64,000 nt of DNA from Oceanirhabdus sp942490885. GTDB taxonomy: Bacteria; Bacillota; Clostridia; Clostridiales; Clostridiaceae. Below, piece by piece: positions 41,736 through 52,352 of the stretch. The translations under genes were made by a program, and so were the position numbers. Below the pieces are notes generated by a model, which was not told the DNA's origin, searched no databases, and saw only the letters and a program-made list of their open reading frames with translations. Each line of letters opens with the position of its first letter. The first letter of the stretch is position 1. Location of the stretch: positions 4,154,001-4,218,000 of the forward strand of contig CALNYT010000002.1 in NCBI GenBank assembly GCA_942490885.1, given 5' to 3'.

Positions 41736-44228
41736 TTATTTTAATGCTTGTATTTCTTTTGTAATTAAATAAAATGCATCCCATATATTATTAATCTGGT
41801 CCGCATTTGTTTTGGTCATGTCTGCCATGCTTTCTCTAACTGCTGCTATATTAATTGCATATTTTACAGTTACTTCTGGACATACTCCCTCGTACTCTAT
41901 TTGCATGTACCCATCTTTAAATGCTTTCAATTTATTATTAAAATCCTTTAGGACTTCTACTGTATAAAATTCTTCTATTGTGTTGTATAAACCCACAATA
42001 GGATTAGCTTGTAAATAGTTATTAGCTTTTTCTACGAGTGTGCTCCCAACTGCATTATCTATCTTTGTTTTATCTAAAAACAATAAGACATTTCCTTCTG
42101 ACCATTCTCCAACGTCTCCTAATAATATATAGTTATCCACCCAATCATATTTACTTACTAATTGTACACCATCTTGCATTACAAGGAAGTTACACCCTAC
42201 ATTTCTTCCAACATTATTAGGGATGCTTAAATCAGATTTTTTAAACTTGATTCTATATATGCCCTCAACGGAAGAAGATGTTTCAACTTGAATAGCATTT
42301 CCATGTATATCAATATCTTTGTTTCTCAATATAACTGCATTACGACTAACACTTTTCCCATTCTCAATTACAGTTACTTGCTCTATAGCATCTGGTATAT
42401 CATTTACACAGTTTAACTCTATTCCATCTTTAGATATCATTTCTACATGTTTATCATGTTTTATATACTCTTTTGGAACTTCTGTACCTTCCACAATCAT
42501 AATATTTGTAAACTCAGTTTTAGATGGTGTATTTTCACCTAATGACATATAAAATCTTACACACATTTTTTCATATGAACCTGTATTAAAATTATAGGAA
42601 CCACTTTCAGATTTATCACTAAGAATTGTTTCACTTGAATCATGATTCCCTTTTATAGCAATGTAAGTGATACCTACACCAATATCATTTTTATCAAAAG
42701 ATATGATATGATTTGTATTCTTTTTAAACTCTTTCATTTCAACTTCAGCATATTGATAATTAACCCCTCCGATATTCGTTATTCTTATTCCGTTTTCAAT
42801 ATGAGTAATCGTTAATTGTGGGGAATAAGTAAAAACGTTATTCTTATCAAATAAATTCTTACTCAATGTCTTTATATTGCGTATTAAAGATGAGTTAATA
42901 CCAAATTTTAAAGGCTTAGTAATTTCTAGATCTGTTTCATCATCTTCTAATACTGCATAAACTTCAAAATCAATATAATCGCCATTTGAATTTGCACCAT
43001 CTAACCTTAATTCTAAATACTTGTGAGTTATGATAGATGCGGTAATAAATGTTTCTTTAATAATACCTAATTGTTTAGAAAGTGTCTTATTATTACCACC
43101 AGCTAAAAACCCATCACCTAGAATAACTACATTCCCAGTAAGTGTATTAGAGTTGTTTTTACGTATTAGAGTGTATGTTGCGTTCGGTTTTAAATCTATT
43201 GGTACTCTAGCAAATTCTGAAACTCCATTTTGTACTAAATGTATACCATTAGCACCTTTTGAACTTCCAGAATCAACTATCCAATTCGCATAATTCACAC
43301 CATTATTAAGTGGATTAACTAAAGTAAGACCTTCAACCCTCTCAATCGTTGCTGATCCACCCTCTGAATCTTTCATTGGATTAAATCTTCTAGTGAATTT
43401 TTTTCTTGTATATTTGTCTTGAATAATATCAGACATTTGTGTGTCAAGAAATCGTAAATGTTCCCCAGCTGTTGTATAAGTTTTCCCTTTATTATCAATA
43501 CGCATATCAATTAATTCACCATCAACTGTTAAAGCACCAATAGCTTCATTATACCTGCTTTCTAAAGTACCCTGTCTTTGGTCTATGCTACTTTTAAAGT
43601 TAGTATTATCTTTCTTAATCCGAGCAAATTCGCTCTCTCTTTTGTCTTCGTTTGTCTTTCTAGTAGTTTCGCTTTGTTTTCTATCATCTTCGTTTATTAC
43701 TCTTTCACTTTCTTTTATTACCCTATCATCCTCATTTATCTTTCTTATTTCTTCGTTTGATTGTATTTCATTATTTAAGTTTGCAGTCTCAGTTGTTATT
43801 TTATCTAAAGCCTGTATTGAGTCTGTAGATTTTATTGCATCTTCACTTAATAAACTAGCTCTAACATTATAAGCAAATCTGCTTGTACTTAATATCTTAC
43901 CTTTTTCTAAAAACTTAATCTCACACTGTGTATATCCAGCACTAGCAATCGATTGAGTTTTTAACTGTATAAGAATTTCCCCTGTTACTGCATCTATAAT
44001 AGTTATTCCACTGTCCTCTTCTCTATAATCTTGTACTACAATTTTATTATCAGATTTTTTTATTACAAGCATAATATTTAATCCAGTTAAATCAAATGCT
44101 TTGCTATCTTGTAAAATCTTCGCTCTAATATAACAAGACCCCGTATCGGATTGGACAAATTCTCCGACAACAGGGATGTTATTATTGTTGATATCTAAAT
44201 TCGCAGACAAAGTTTTAGCTAAACTCAT
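41736..44228 (-). CDS. BppU-family baseplate upper protein / tail fibre
   Basis: The 830-residue protein has an N-terminal BppU-type domain (about 1-140: FVQSDTGSCYIRAKILQDSK, GLNIMLVIKKSDNKIVVQDY). A coiled coil with repeated INEDDR/ESER units follows (about 155-215), then beta-rich receptor-binding regions. It forms the distal baseplate or fibre that contacts the host. Host range should reside in the C-terminal half. Confidence 0.85.
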   Translation of the reverse strand: MSLAKTLSANLDINNNNIPVVGEFVQSDTGSCYIRAKILQDSKAFDLTGLNIMLVIKKSDNKIVVQDYREEDSGITIIDAVTGEILIQLKTQSIASAGYTQCEIKFLEKGKILSTSRFAYNVRASLLSEDAIKSTDSIQALDKITTETANLNNEIQSNEEIRKINEDDRVIKESERVINEDDRKQSETTRKTNEDKRESEFARIKKDNTNFKSSIDQRQGTLESRYNEAIGALTVDGELIDMRIDNKGKTYTTAGEHLRFLDTQMSDIIQDKYTRKKFTRRFNPMKDSEGGSATIERVEGLTLVNPLNNGVNYANWIVDSGSSKGANGIHLVQNGVSEFARVPIDLKPNATYTLIRKNNSNTLTGNVVILGDGFLAGGNNKTLSKQLGIIKETFITASIITHKYLELRLDGANSNGDYIDFEVYAVLEDDETDLEITKPLKFGINSSLIRNIKTLSKNLFDKNNVFTYSPQLTITHIENGIRITNIGGVNYQYAEVEMKEFKKNTNHIISFDKNDIGVGITYIAIKGNHDSSETILSDKSESGSYNFNTGSYEKMCVRFYMSLGENTPSKTEFTNIMIVEGTEVPKEYIKHDKHVEMISKDGIELNCVNDIPDAIEQVTVIENGKSVSRNAVILRNKDIDIHGNAIQVETSSSVEGIYRIKFKKSDLSIPNNVGRNVGCNFLVMQDGVQLVSKYDWVDNYILLGDVGEWSEGNVLLFLDKTKIDNAVGSTLVEKANNYLQANPIVGLYNTIEEFYTVEVLKDFNNKLKAFKDGYMQIEYEGVCPEVTVKYAINIAAVRESMADMTKTNADQINNIWDAFYLITKEIQALK

Positions 44229-44246
44229 ATAAATTCACCTCTCTTT

Positions 44247-44420
44247 CTACCTTTGCAAATATTCATTCTGGAATCTTGTAACTTTTTCTTCTAAAGCAAT
44301 TTGTTTATTCTCTATCTCTATTACTTTTGCATAAATTTCTTCTATAGCACTTGCTATAGACTCTCTAACATCTTTACCAAAGACTGCTTTTCTAATATTA
44401 TTGATTTTTTCCTGTATCAT
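44247..44420 (-). CDS. Small tail-region protein, hypothetical
   Basis: The 57-residue protein reads MIQEKINNIRKAVFGKDVRE, then SIASAIEEIYAKVIEIENKQ, a helix pair with KDVRESIASAIE typical of N-terminal parts of phage fibre proteins. It probably forms a small tail accessory. The start at 44420 follows GTGAAGG. Confidence 0.55.
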   Translation of the reverse strand: MIQEKINNIRKAVFGKDVRESIASAIEEIYAKVIEIENKQIALEEKVTRFQNEYLQR

Positions 44421-44565
44421 TACCTTCACCATCCTCTTCTATTGGATTACTTAATGCTTGTTCAATTTCCACCACTGCAACAGCTTCTTTTCTGCCTTTA
44501 TACTCAGTTCTATCTAAAAACACCAGAATATTATTTCTTACTTGATCACTTAATTCATATTTCAC
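44398..44565 (-). CDS. Small phage protein, hypothetical
   Basis: The 55-residue protein begins at GTG 44565, which follows AAAGGGTG; the longer frame would run into the tail gene. It reads VKYELSDQVRNNILVFLDRT and ends in an acidic tail. Such short proteins accompany tail genes in clostridial phages. Function unknown. Confidence 0.55.
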   Translation of the reverse strand: MKYELSDQVRNNILVFLDRTEYKGRKEAVAVVEIEQALSNPIEEDGEGNDTGKNQ

Positions 44566-44584
44566 ACATTTCACCCTTTCTTTT

Positions 44585-46987
44585 TTATGCCTTAGCCAAC
44601 TGATACCATGAACCATTATATCCTTTTCGGAAATACAAATAACCGTTATACTGCTTAAATTCTATCGCATTATATCGCCCATAATTTCCATCGTTCATAT
44701 CTTTTACTCCACTACTATAAAACTGGTAAGTATCTCTCAAATTGCTCCCATCCAAAGTCCCTTGAAAAATTACTTTCCCCCCATAATTCCCTGGACTTAA
44801 CGTTATATTTCCAGAACTACTTGTACAGTTAAGTGCTATATTATTTCCATTACCTACTCCAACAGTAAAATTTCTATTAGTTTTTATTTCTAATGCACTG
44901 TAACTTCCTGTAGTACCAAAAGTTACATCCCCTATTTTTACTCCTCTATTTACAATAATATAGTCTCCAACCGTTAAATCATCACTTATTCTCATATTTC
45001 TTGCAGATATTCGGCTAAAATCCAAAGTGCCACCATTTATTCTATCTGCGGTAATTGTACCAGTTGTGATACTGCTCGCATTTAAATTTTTAACAGTTAC
45101 CCTACTAGCATCTATCTCTCCTGTTACAATATTACTTCCATTTATAGTTGTAGTTCCATTTCCGCTTAAAGCACTAACAGTTACATATCCACTTAAATTA
45201 ATATTTAGTGCTTTCATTTCAATTTTCTTATTAGATAAATTTATAGCTGAAACTATAGAGTCACCTTTTAAATTGTTGTAATTATCTACTACTAAACTAA
45301 TTTTATCTGCTGTCTGTGTTATTCTAGAAGATTGTTGTGATAGATTTTGATTAACTCTAATTACTTCACTTGTAATTTTATTATCTAGTTGTGTAATACT
45401 AGAATTATTAGTAATTATTCTAGTATTTAATCCAGCAATATCTGTTGTATATTTTGTACTATTAGTCACAGTAGTTATAATTGCATCTGTTGTAATTTTT
45501 AATTCAGCACTATTTACTCTATTTGCTAGGGAATTAATACTATTTGTATTACTATTTACGCTTAAATTAATCTCATCAGCCTTTTGTGTTATCAGTGATG
45601 TATTAGATTGTATAGCTGATTTAAGTCCATTTTTATCAGTTTCATAAACTTTGCTACTAACTTTCAACTCAATTTTGTTGCTTAATTGAATGATTGAACT
45701 AGCATTAATAGTAATTTTATCATCAAGTTTTTTTTCTATTCCACTTACTTCTAATCTGATTTCATCAGCCTTTTGAAGAATGCTGCTCGTATTATCAACA
45801 ATCCCATCATTTAACTCTTCATATTTCGATTGTAATAGATTATTAGTTTGTGTTAAGCTTGATTGAAATTTCTTATCTTTAACTAATATTTCTTTGTTAG
45901 TTTCTATAATGGCTGTCTTAACACTAGTAAAACTATTGCATAGTGTTGTTTTTTTAACAAAAGCATTTGTAATTGTTAAAGTAGGATTATAAGGTTCTAA
46001 TAAATTTAAAACTCTCTCCGTAACCTTTGCCGTAGTATTTAATCCCATAACCTCATTAACCACGTTAATACTACTATTTATCTTAAATTGATCTTTACTG
46101 GTGTTACTTAATACACTTAAATCTACACAATTTGTTTTAAAAATAATCTTAGGTTGTGTGTAATACTTCAAATCACCCTCAGCAACTTCTTTTAATTCTA
46201 TATCTGTTTCAATGTCTCTATATTCGATTTTCTGCTCTACAACACCAATTTTATTTATTGTTGTATAATCTTCTAAGTAATCAATACCACCATTTACATT
46301 AGTAATTCGCAGATTATCTTTGCCAACTGGAATAATTCGACTGCATAGATTTGTATCATCTATTGTTAGATTCTTCATATTTTTAGCAAATCTAATTTCA
46401 CATTCATTACCATCAACATCTTTCAAATAATCAAGATAATACTTATTATCTGTTTTTCTAATTAATATTTGCCCTTTATTTTCATCTAATACATACTTTT
46501 TAATAGCTCCTAAAGTAGTTTCAAAATTAGTTATGCAGATTCTTTTCCTGTCAGTTACATTTACATTTCCCAAGTAAATCTTTTTATTATCTGTAACTTT
46601 TTCATTATGTTTACTTAATAAGTCATTTAAAACAAAATTAATATCTTTATTCTCGTAAACATACTCTCTAGTACTTGTGTCTTGTAGAAAATTCAATACA
46701 CTTTCACATATTATATCTTTATAAAAGCCGTTAGAATCCATTCTTTCAACGATTTCAATAACTCTACCATCAAATAAAATACTATTATCTCTATTATCAA
46801 TTACATTAACTTTAGTTGTGTATTTATTTAAATCATAACCTTTATTTAGTTTTGTAATAGAAAAAGAGAGTGTACTTGCATTATTAACACTCTCTTTCAA
46901 ACTAGCTTTTAATATTTTAATATTAGAAGTGTCTGCTTTATGTATAATAGTTGTTATATTATTATTTATCATTTCAATTTTATACAT
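44585..46987 (-). CDS. Tail-associated (Tal-like) minor structural protein
   Basis: The 800-residue protein has an N-terminal ring-forming tail domain (about 1-350) typical of phage minor structural proteins. A long middle with repeated units ITQKADEINLSV, ITQTADKISLVV and IIQLSNKIELKV follows, and then glycine/serine/threonine-rich beta repeats. No protease or lysozyme motif is evident. It joins the distal tail protein to the baseplate. It begins directly after the Dit stop codon. Confidence 0.82.
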   Translation of the reverse strand: MYKIEMINNNITTIIHKADTSNIKILKASLKESVNNASTLSFSITKLNKGYDLNKYTTKVNVIDNRDNSILFDGRVIEIVERMDSNGFYKDIICESVLNFLQDTSTREYVYENKDINFVLNDLLSKHNEKVTDNKKIYLGNVNVTDRKRICITNFETTLGAIKKYVLDENKGQILIRKTDNKYYLDYLKDVDGNECEIRFAKNMKNLTIDDTNLCSRIIPVGKDNLRITNVNGGIDYLEDYTTINKIGVVEQKIEYRDIETDIELKEVAEGDLKYYTQPKIIFKTNCVDLSVLSNTSKDQFKINSSINVVNEVMGLNTTAKVTERVLNLLEPYNPTLTITNAFVKKTTLCNSFTSVKTAIIETNKEILVKDKKFQSSLTQTNNLLQSKYEELNDGIVDNTSSILQKADEIRLEVSGIEKKLDDKITINASSIIQLSNKIELKVSSKVYETDKNGLKSAIQSNTSLITQKADEINLSVNSNTNSINSLANRVNSAELKITTDAIITTVTNSTKYTTDIAGLNTRIITNNSSITQLDNKITSEVIRVNQNLSQQSSRITQTADKISLVVDNYNNLKGDSIVSAINLSNKKIEMKALNINLSGYVTVSALSGNGTTTINGSNIVTGEIDASRVTVKNLNASSITTGTITADRINGGTLDFSRISARNMRISDDLTVGDYIIVNRGVKIGDVTFGTTGSYSALEIKTNRNFTVGVGNGNNIALNCTSSSGNITLSPGNYGGKVIFQGTLDGSNLRDTYQFYSSGVKDMNDGNYGRYNAIEFKQYNGYLYFRKGYNGSWYQLAKA

Positions 46988-47473
46988 TTAAAACATCACC
47001 TTCTTTTTAGAGTTATTATCTTCTGCTTTATCTAATTCAAAATTAAAGTCATCCCAAGTCCACTTTCCTATTTCCTTAATCAAATATTTGTAAGGCTCTG
47101 CAATAAAAACAACTTTAAATTCTCCATAACATAAATTTTCTTCTAGTTCAGAAATACTACTAATACTAGCATTGTAATAATAATTCTTATCGTCATCAAA
47201 AATTAATTTAGATTTTTCACTTGTTAATAAACAATTTAAAATATTGCTATATCTACTATGTAACATCTGTTTACTATAAGCGTGTAGATTAACAACTACC
47301 TCAATTTTCCTGTTCTCATATAACACTTCTCCACCTGTTCCTACTGTTGAAAAATCATAAACCTCATTAGAAAAAGGAATTTGAACTAATATTTTTTTTG
47401 GAGTTGGTGGGAAAATAGACTTTTCTTTTATAGTACAATCAAGTTCAGATAAATTTTTATCTGCAAACAACAT
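46988..47473 (-). CDS. Distal tail protein (Dit-like)
   Basis: The 161-residue protein sits between tape measure and Tal-like genes, the fixed place of Dit. Its content (ENRKIEVVVNLHAYSKQMLH, LIFDDDKNYYYNASISSISE, GEFKVVFIAEPYKY) is typical of the N-terminal Dit ring domain, with no carbohydrate-binding extension. Its ATG overlaps the preceding stop (TAATG). Confidence 0.8.
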   Translation of the reverse strand: MLFADKNLSELDCTIKEKSIFPPTPKKILVQIPFSNEVYDFSTVGTGGEVLYENRKIEVVVNLHAYSKQMLHSRYSNILNCLLTSEKSKLIFDDDKNYYYNASISSISELEENLCYGEFKVVFIAEPYKYLIKEIGKWTWDDFNFELDKAEDNNSKKKVMF

Positions 47474-50400
47474 TATCCTAACCCCCTTTCAGATAATCCT
47501 ATTTTATTATTAATATTTTCTTCTACTAAAGCACTAATTTCCGTACTATCTACTTTAACATTAATGCTATTATTTAGTGTTGTTGGTGTACTATAATAGT
47601 TTGTATTATTAGTAACATTACTTACATTACTACTACCATTATTAGCGTTTGCCATAGCAGAGTTAAGAGTGGAATTAATTAGGTCTTCAAGTTTAAATTT
47701 ATCTTTAAAACCCTGTAATAACCTTTCTCCTAGACTCTGTCCAACTAGTTCATATTGACTACCATAATTACTAAGTAGAGTTATAATTTCTTGCTGATTG
47801 TTATCCATTATAATTTTTTCAGCTTCTGCATTTAAATTAGCTTTCTCAAGTTTCTTATTATAAAAATTTTGTAAATCTATAAGGTTCTCTTCTAAATTAG
47901 CAACTTGAGATTCATAAATTTTTTTACCGTATGTAAGTTGTTCATCTATGCTATTTTGTAATTGTTTTAATTCCTCATCTTTTGCTTTTTTGTGCTCTGC
48001 CAATTCTTCCGTTAATTGTTCTCTCTTAATATCCAAGCTCTTCTTATATTCTCTACGTTCTCTATCCTTATAAATATCAGATAATTCTTTTTCTAGTTCC
48101 TCACGTTTCTTAACTCCAATATCCATACCTAACATTTTGTTTATTTCAGATATTCTTTCATCTTCATCATTCACAGTTTGTTGTTCATCATAGGAATCTT
48201 CAAGTTTATCGAGTGCTTTAAGTTGGTCATTTATTCCTTGTTCAAATAGGTCAGATTCATCTTCAATTAGCTTTTTCTTTTCTTCAAAATGTTCTTTAGC
48301 AAGTTCAACTGCTCTATCATATAGTTTCTTTTTAGTTTTAATTTTATCCTCCATGTCAGATTTTTCTAAATCTCTTTCTTCCTCTGTTCTTTTCTTTAAA
48401 TTTTCAACAACCTTATTCGAAAACTCTGTAATTTTTTTCAAGTATTTCCCAGACAATTCTTTTTGCAAATCTTCTATTCCATCTTTAGACTTGTCTAATA
48501 ATTTCTGTTGTTCTTTTATCTTATCATTCCAAAATTCCCAGGCTAGGGAGTTTTTGTTCTGTACATCCCTTAGTTTTGTATATTTAGAAATAGTCTCTTG
48601 TATTTGTTTGTTAAGTTCTTCTTGTTTATCAATCGTTACAGTAGGAACACTACCATTAAAACTAAAACTTGTGCTAGGAGATAACTCTGTTAAATCCTTT
48701 CTGATTTTTCTAAGTTTATCTTGTGCCAAAGAATACTGATAAAACATCTGCATTTGCTTACCATTTACATATTCAGATTCTATATTATAAGCACTTATTC
48801 TTTTTTCTATTTCTCCAATAGTTAATTCAGTACCATATACCATCACTTTTTGTCTATTTATTTCAGCTTTAGCCTGTTCATATGCCGATTTCTGCACTGT
48901 TTGCATTTCCAGTTCTAATGCTTCTTTTCTCTTAGATAATACATTCACATTATCAATTATTGCATTCCCATTTTCATCATAGCTAAGAGTCAATCCACCT
49001 AAATTTTCATTCAATGCTTGGCTTAAATTACTCATTTCAGCCATTTGTGCTTTAGATTTATTATTTACACTATTCAATGCACTATATTTATCTATAAGTT
49101 GGACAATCTCTTGATTCTCATTAATGCGTGCTTCAACATTTTTCTTTATTTCATTAACATTTTTTTCTATATTTATTTTCTCTTGAACTTTATTTAATTC
49201 AACTATTTCTCCAGTTAACTTATTAACCGTAAATCCTGCTTGTTCAATCTCTTTAGTAAAATAATCAATGTCTGCTTGTATCTCATCAGCTATTAGTTCA
49301 TCAAAATTTCCACTAGCTTTTAAATCATTCATATCTTTTATTGATTCTTTTAAACTGTTAACTAACTTATTTGTTAGTTTATCAGTTTTTTGAATATATT
49401 CTTCTAAATCACTCACACTACCATCTTTTATTACTTTGTCAAATTCTTCATAAGCATCTGTAAGTTTCCTAACAGATTCCTCATGTTTTTTATTAGAATT
49501 GTGCATAACCAACGCTATTCCAGCAACTGCTCCGATTGCTCCCACTATCCAACCAACTGGTGTCGCTAAAAGTGTTGCGTTGAACACTTTCATTATCATT
49601 TCAGATTGTGCTATCTTGATATTTAAATTACCAAAGAATTTAATCATAGATGCACCCGTTGTCAAAAATTTGCCTACAGTAGTTGTAAATAATCCCAATG
49701 CCACCGTACCTAATCCCATTTTAACAATAAATGCTTGTTGCTCAGGGGACATATCTTTTAGCATTTTAGAGAATTTTTTTATTAATCTCGCACCTTCTAA
49801 AATCATAGGCTTTGAACTTTCCATTAAGTCAGAAAATGAATTTTTTAATGATTGTATTGCTCTAGATAATTCTTCTTTTGTAGTATTTGTTACTTTTTCA
49901 AAAGCTATATCTGTAGCTCCTGCACTCTTTTCCATATCCAATAGAATTTCAGTAAAATCTTGACTGGCTTTCCCTGTCAGAGACATTATGCTATTCAGTG
50001 CTCTAACATTACCAAAAAGAGTTGCTAGTTGTTCATTGTTACCACCTGTTGCCATTTTGATTTCCTCTAGAAATTTAGGCAAACCAACATTTTTTAAGTG
50101 TACTGAACTAAAATTTATTCCTAATTCTTTTGCAAGTTTAGAAGCTTCAGCACTTGGAGATAATACAGAAGTTAATATAGATTTTAACCCAGTCATGGCT
50201 TTATCAGCTTTCAATCCATTTCTAGTTAAACTAGCTATGCTTGCAAACAGAGACTTAGTTTTTATATCTAATTGACTTGCAATAGATATTACATCACCAA
50301 GACTATCGCCTAATTCTCCTATCGTTACTTTCCCTTTGTTTTGCATCGTTATCAATTCATCTGAAATTCCTGTTGCATCTTCTGCTTCTAATTTATAAGC

Positions 50401-51192
50401 ATTTATAGTAGTAGTAAGTACGTCAACGGCTGTGGTTGTGTCTGTAAATCCAGCCTTAGCAAGCTTAGTTGAATCCTCTAAAAAGTCAATTGACTTAGCT
50501 GTGTCTATATTTGAACTTATTATCTGATATGTTGCTTCTGCTAGTTCATCAACATTTACTCCTACAGCATTAGATAGATTCTCTATTCCTTCTTTAACTT
50601 GATCTATTGTTATTTTTGTAGTATCAGCAATACTATCTATTTTAGCCATGCCCTGTTCAAAATCCATAAAGAATTTTGCTCCTGCAACTCCTGCTAATGA
50701 AATTGGCATGGATATTTTATTAATAGAACTACCAAACTTAGTCATCTTACTACCAATAGATTCTAATCGAATAGATAGTTGTAGCAATTTACTATTTTCT
50801 CTTTCAATTTCTAATGTTTGTTGTTTAATTTTAGCATTGGTTTCACTTAATTTTTGTTTAAGTTGATTCATTGAAGTTGTAGTTTTAGCTACTTGTTCTC
50901 TAAGGTTTTTAGTAGTAGCACTATTTTTGCCGTTTTTCTGCTCTGATTCTACAAGTTTTCTATTAAGTAATTCCAATTTACTTTTTTGCATATCAAACTG
51001 TTTACTCAAATCAGCAGATTGAGTTTTTAAACCTTTCATTGGTTTGTTTAAATTATCTACATTTGTGCATGTAGCTTTGAACTCTGCTTGTGTAACTCTC
51101 AACTCTTTATTTATAGCTTTAATCTGTTTATTAAAGTCCTTGTCTTGTACACCTAACTCAAGCATCAGTTTTTTAGTATCTTCACTCATCAT
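47473..51192 (-). CDS. Tail tape measure protein
   Basis: The 1239-residue protein starts with long coiled coils (about 10-140). It continues with a TP901-type core (FMDFEQGMAKIDSIADTTK, then ATYQIISSNIDTAKSIDFLE, GLKADKAMTGLKSILTSVL) and has hydrophobic helices near 505-570. More coiled coil with Lys/Glu repeats (about 930-1130) and a polar Asn/Ser-rich tail follow. It sets tail length; at the usual 0.15 nm per residue that would be about 185 nm, an estimate only. The genome position supports siphovirus morphology. Confidence 0.93.
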   Translation of the reverse strand: MMSEDTKKLMLELGVQDKDFNKQIKAINKELRVTQAEFKATCTNVDNLNKPMKGLKTQSADLSKQFDMQKSKLELLNRKLVESEQKNGKNSATTKNLREQVAKTTTSMNQLKQKLSETNAKIKQQTLEIERENSKLLQLSIRLESIGSKMTKFGSSINKISMPISLAGVAGAKFFMDFEQGMAKIDSIADTTKITIDQVKEGIENLSNAVGVNVDELAEATYQIISSNIDTAKSIDFLEDSTKLAKAGFTDTTTAVDVLTTTINAYKLEAEDATGISDELITMQNKGKVTIGELGDSLGDVISIASQLDIKTKSLFASIASLTRNGLKADKAMTGLKSILTSVLSPSAEASKLAKELGINFSSVHLKNVGLPKFLEEIKMATGGNNEQLATLFGNVRALNSIMSLTGKASQDFTEILLDMEKSAGATDIAFEKVTNTTKEELSRAIQSLKNSFSDLMESSKPMILEGARLIKKFSKMLKDMSPEQQAFIVKMGLGTVALGLFTTTVGKFLTTGASMIKFFGNLNIKIAQSEMIMKVFNATLLATPVGWIVGAIGAVAGIALVMHNSNKKHEESVRKLTDAYEEFDKVIKDGSVSDLEEYIQKTDKLTNKLVNSLKESIKDMNDLKASGNFDELIADEIQADIDYFTKEIEQAGFTVNKLTGEIVELNKVQEKINIEKNVNEIKKNVEARINENQEIVQLIDKYSALNSVNNKSKAQMAEMSNLSQALNENLGGLTLSYDENGNAIIDNVNVLSKRKEALELEMQTVQKSAYEQAKAEINRQKVMVYGTELTIGEIEKRISAYNIESEYVNGKQMQMFYQYSLAQDKLRKIRKDLTELSPSTSFSFNGSVPTVTIDKQEELNKQIQETISKYTKLRDVQNKNSLAWEFWNDKIKEQQKLLDKSKDGIEDLQKELSGKYLKKITEFSNKVVENLKKRTEEERDLEKSDMEDKIKTKKKLYDRAVELAKEHFEEKKKLIEDESDLFEQGINDQLKALDKLEDSYDEQQTVNDEDERISEINKMLGMDIGVKKREELEKELSDIYKDRERREYKKSLDIKREQLTEELAEHKKAKDEELKQLQNSIDEQLTYGKKIYESQVANLEENLIDLQNFYNKKLEKANLNAEAEKIIMDNNQQEIITLLSNYGSQYELVGQSLGERLLQGFKDKFKLEDLINSTLNSAMANANNGSSNVSNVTNNTNYYSTPTTLNNSINVKVDSTEISALVEENINNKIGLSERGLG

Positions 51193-51212
51193 ATTTCATT
51201 TCACCTACCTTT

Positions 51213-51734
51213 CTAAAATACTTTATCTATAGAAACTTTTTCTTCTTTTTCAACACTGTTTAATTTATTATGTACTTTTAATAAACTAGACATCATCGCC
51301 AATGTAGTTTTCCAAAAGTCACCTTTTAATTTTAAAATTTTATAGTAAACATAATAAAAATAATCAAAGTCATATCCGTCTTCGCTCTTGCCATTACCTT
51401 TACTATATTTGCTATTTAAATCAGCATAATCATCTATTAAGTTTTCCATTGTTTCAATAATAATTTTATCTCTTACATTATCAAAACACTGCTTAGTGAT
51501 TACTTCTAAAATTTCTAAATCTATGTACTTATTTTCTAATTTGTTTTCATGTTTTAATCCACAAAACAACAGTATAAAGACTGTTAAATCATCATCTTTC
51601 TTAATATCAGACAATTTTGTACCTAGTCTATCTAATTCATATATCATATTCCAATCTGCTCTAAAATTACGTTTTATCCCATCATCTGTAGTTATCCAAA
51701 TTCCACCATAATTCCTAGTATTACATTTCTTCAT
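51213..51734 (-). CDS. Tail assembly chaperone (single-frame fusion)
   Basis: The 173-residue protein lies between major tail protein and tape measure, the chaperone slot. The N-terminal 110 residues are gpG-like. The C-terminal FDYFYYVYYKILKLKGDFWK, then TTLAMMSSLLKVHNK, resembles the part that many siphoviruses add by ribosomal frameshift. Here both parts are in one frame. Assignment is by position and C-terminal likeness. Confidence 0.65.
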   Translation of the reverse strand: MKKCNTRNYGGIWITTDDGIKRNFRADWNMIYELDRLGTKLSDIKKDDDLTVFILLFCGLKHENKLENKYIDLEILEVITKQCFDNVRDKIIIETMENLIDDYADLNSKYSKGNGKSEDGYDFDYFYYVYYKILKLKGDFWKTTLAMMSSLLKVHNKLNSVEKEEKVSIDKVF

Positions 51735-51753
51735 ATTTTCATTTCCTCTCTAA

Positions 51754-51782
51754 ATAAAAAGAGTGCCTATAAAAGACACTCA
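51754..51782 (-). terminator. Hairpin after major tail protein
   Basis: The stem GAGTGTC / GGCACTC (minus strand) is followed by TTTTTATTT. It overlaps the end of the tail protein gene and probably lowers downstream expression, matching the high need for tail protein. Confidence 0.75.
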
Positions 51783-51785
51783 AGT

Positions 51786-52352
51786 TTATGATCCTGTATA
51801 CCCATAAGGTGCATCATACCACTTTGCACCAACAGTATCTGTATAAGATTCCTCGTCTGTTCTTGCTGTATGCTTAAATTTACCATCTGCATTTGAAAGA
51901 CAAGTAAATTTAACTTTTTCTGTTCCAAAATTAATGTTTCCATCGCGTGTTTTAAAAGTTTCTGTACCAAATTCAGCTATAGCTTTATATAAACAAACGT
52001 ATTGCTTATGATCTCCAGTTAACTCCCCCTCGAACATTAGTGCAAAATACTTTTCTACTACCTTATCATCTGTAGTATATCCACCATTTGCAACTGTTTT
52101 ACCTTTTAATTTTGCCTTTGCAGACAGTGTTATATCGTCAGTTTCCATTTCAAACTCAATTTTATTTAGTTGTGTTGCCTTATTCTTTAGTCTTCCACCT
52201 GCCCACTGTTCACCAGTAGCGTAATCATCCGATAAACTTATATCTATCGCATCTCCTACTAGAAATTTATTAGCTATATCATATACAACAGAACCCTCTA
52301 CATCAGATGTTAAAGGCACTGCGTATAAACTTTTAACATTAATTTTACTCAT
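51786..52352 (-). CDS. Major tail protein (phi13 family)
   Basis: The 188-residue tube protein has the layout of the phi13-type family: LYAVPLTSDVEGSVVYDIAN, then AIDISLSDDYATGEQWAGGR, and later KYFALMFEGEL. It polymerises into the tail tube. The start overlaps the preceding stop (TAATG). A hairpin follows. Confidence 0.85.
   Translation of the reverse strand: MSKINVKSLYAVPLTSDVEGSVVYDIANKFLVGDAIDISLSDDYATGEQWAGGRLKNKATQLNKIEFEMETDDITLSAKAKLKGKTVANGGYTTDDKVVEKYFALMFEGELTGDHKQYVCLYKAIAEFGTETFKTRDGNINFGTEKVKFTCLSNADGKFKHTARTDEESYTDTVGAKWYDAPYGYTGS

Noticed and set aside
49499..49963. 154-residue rightward frame opposite the tape measure gene
   Set aside because: Antisense shadow of a well-supported structural gene, with biased composition and no start signal.
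51767..51970. 67-residue leftward frame in the major tail protein region
   Set aside because: It is the same DNA as the 3' end of the major tail protein in another frame, lacks a ribosome site and is low complexity.
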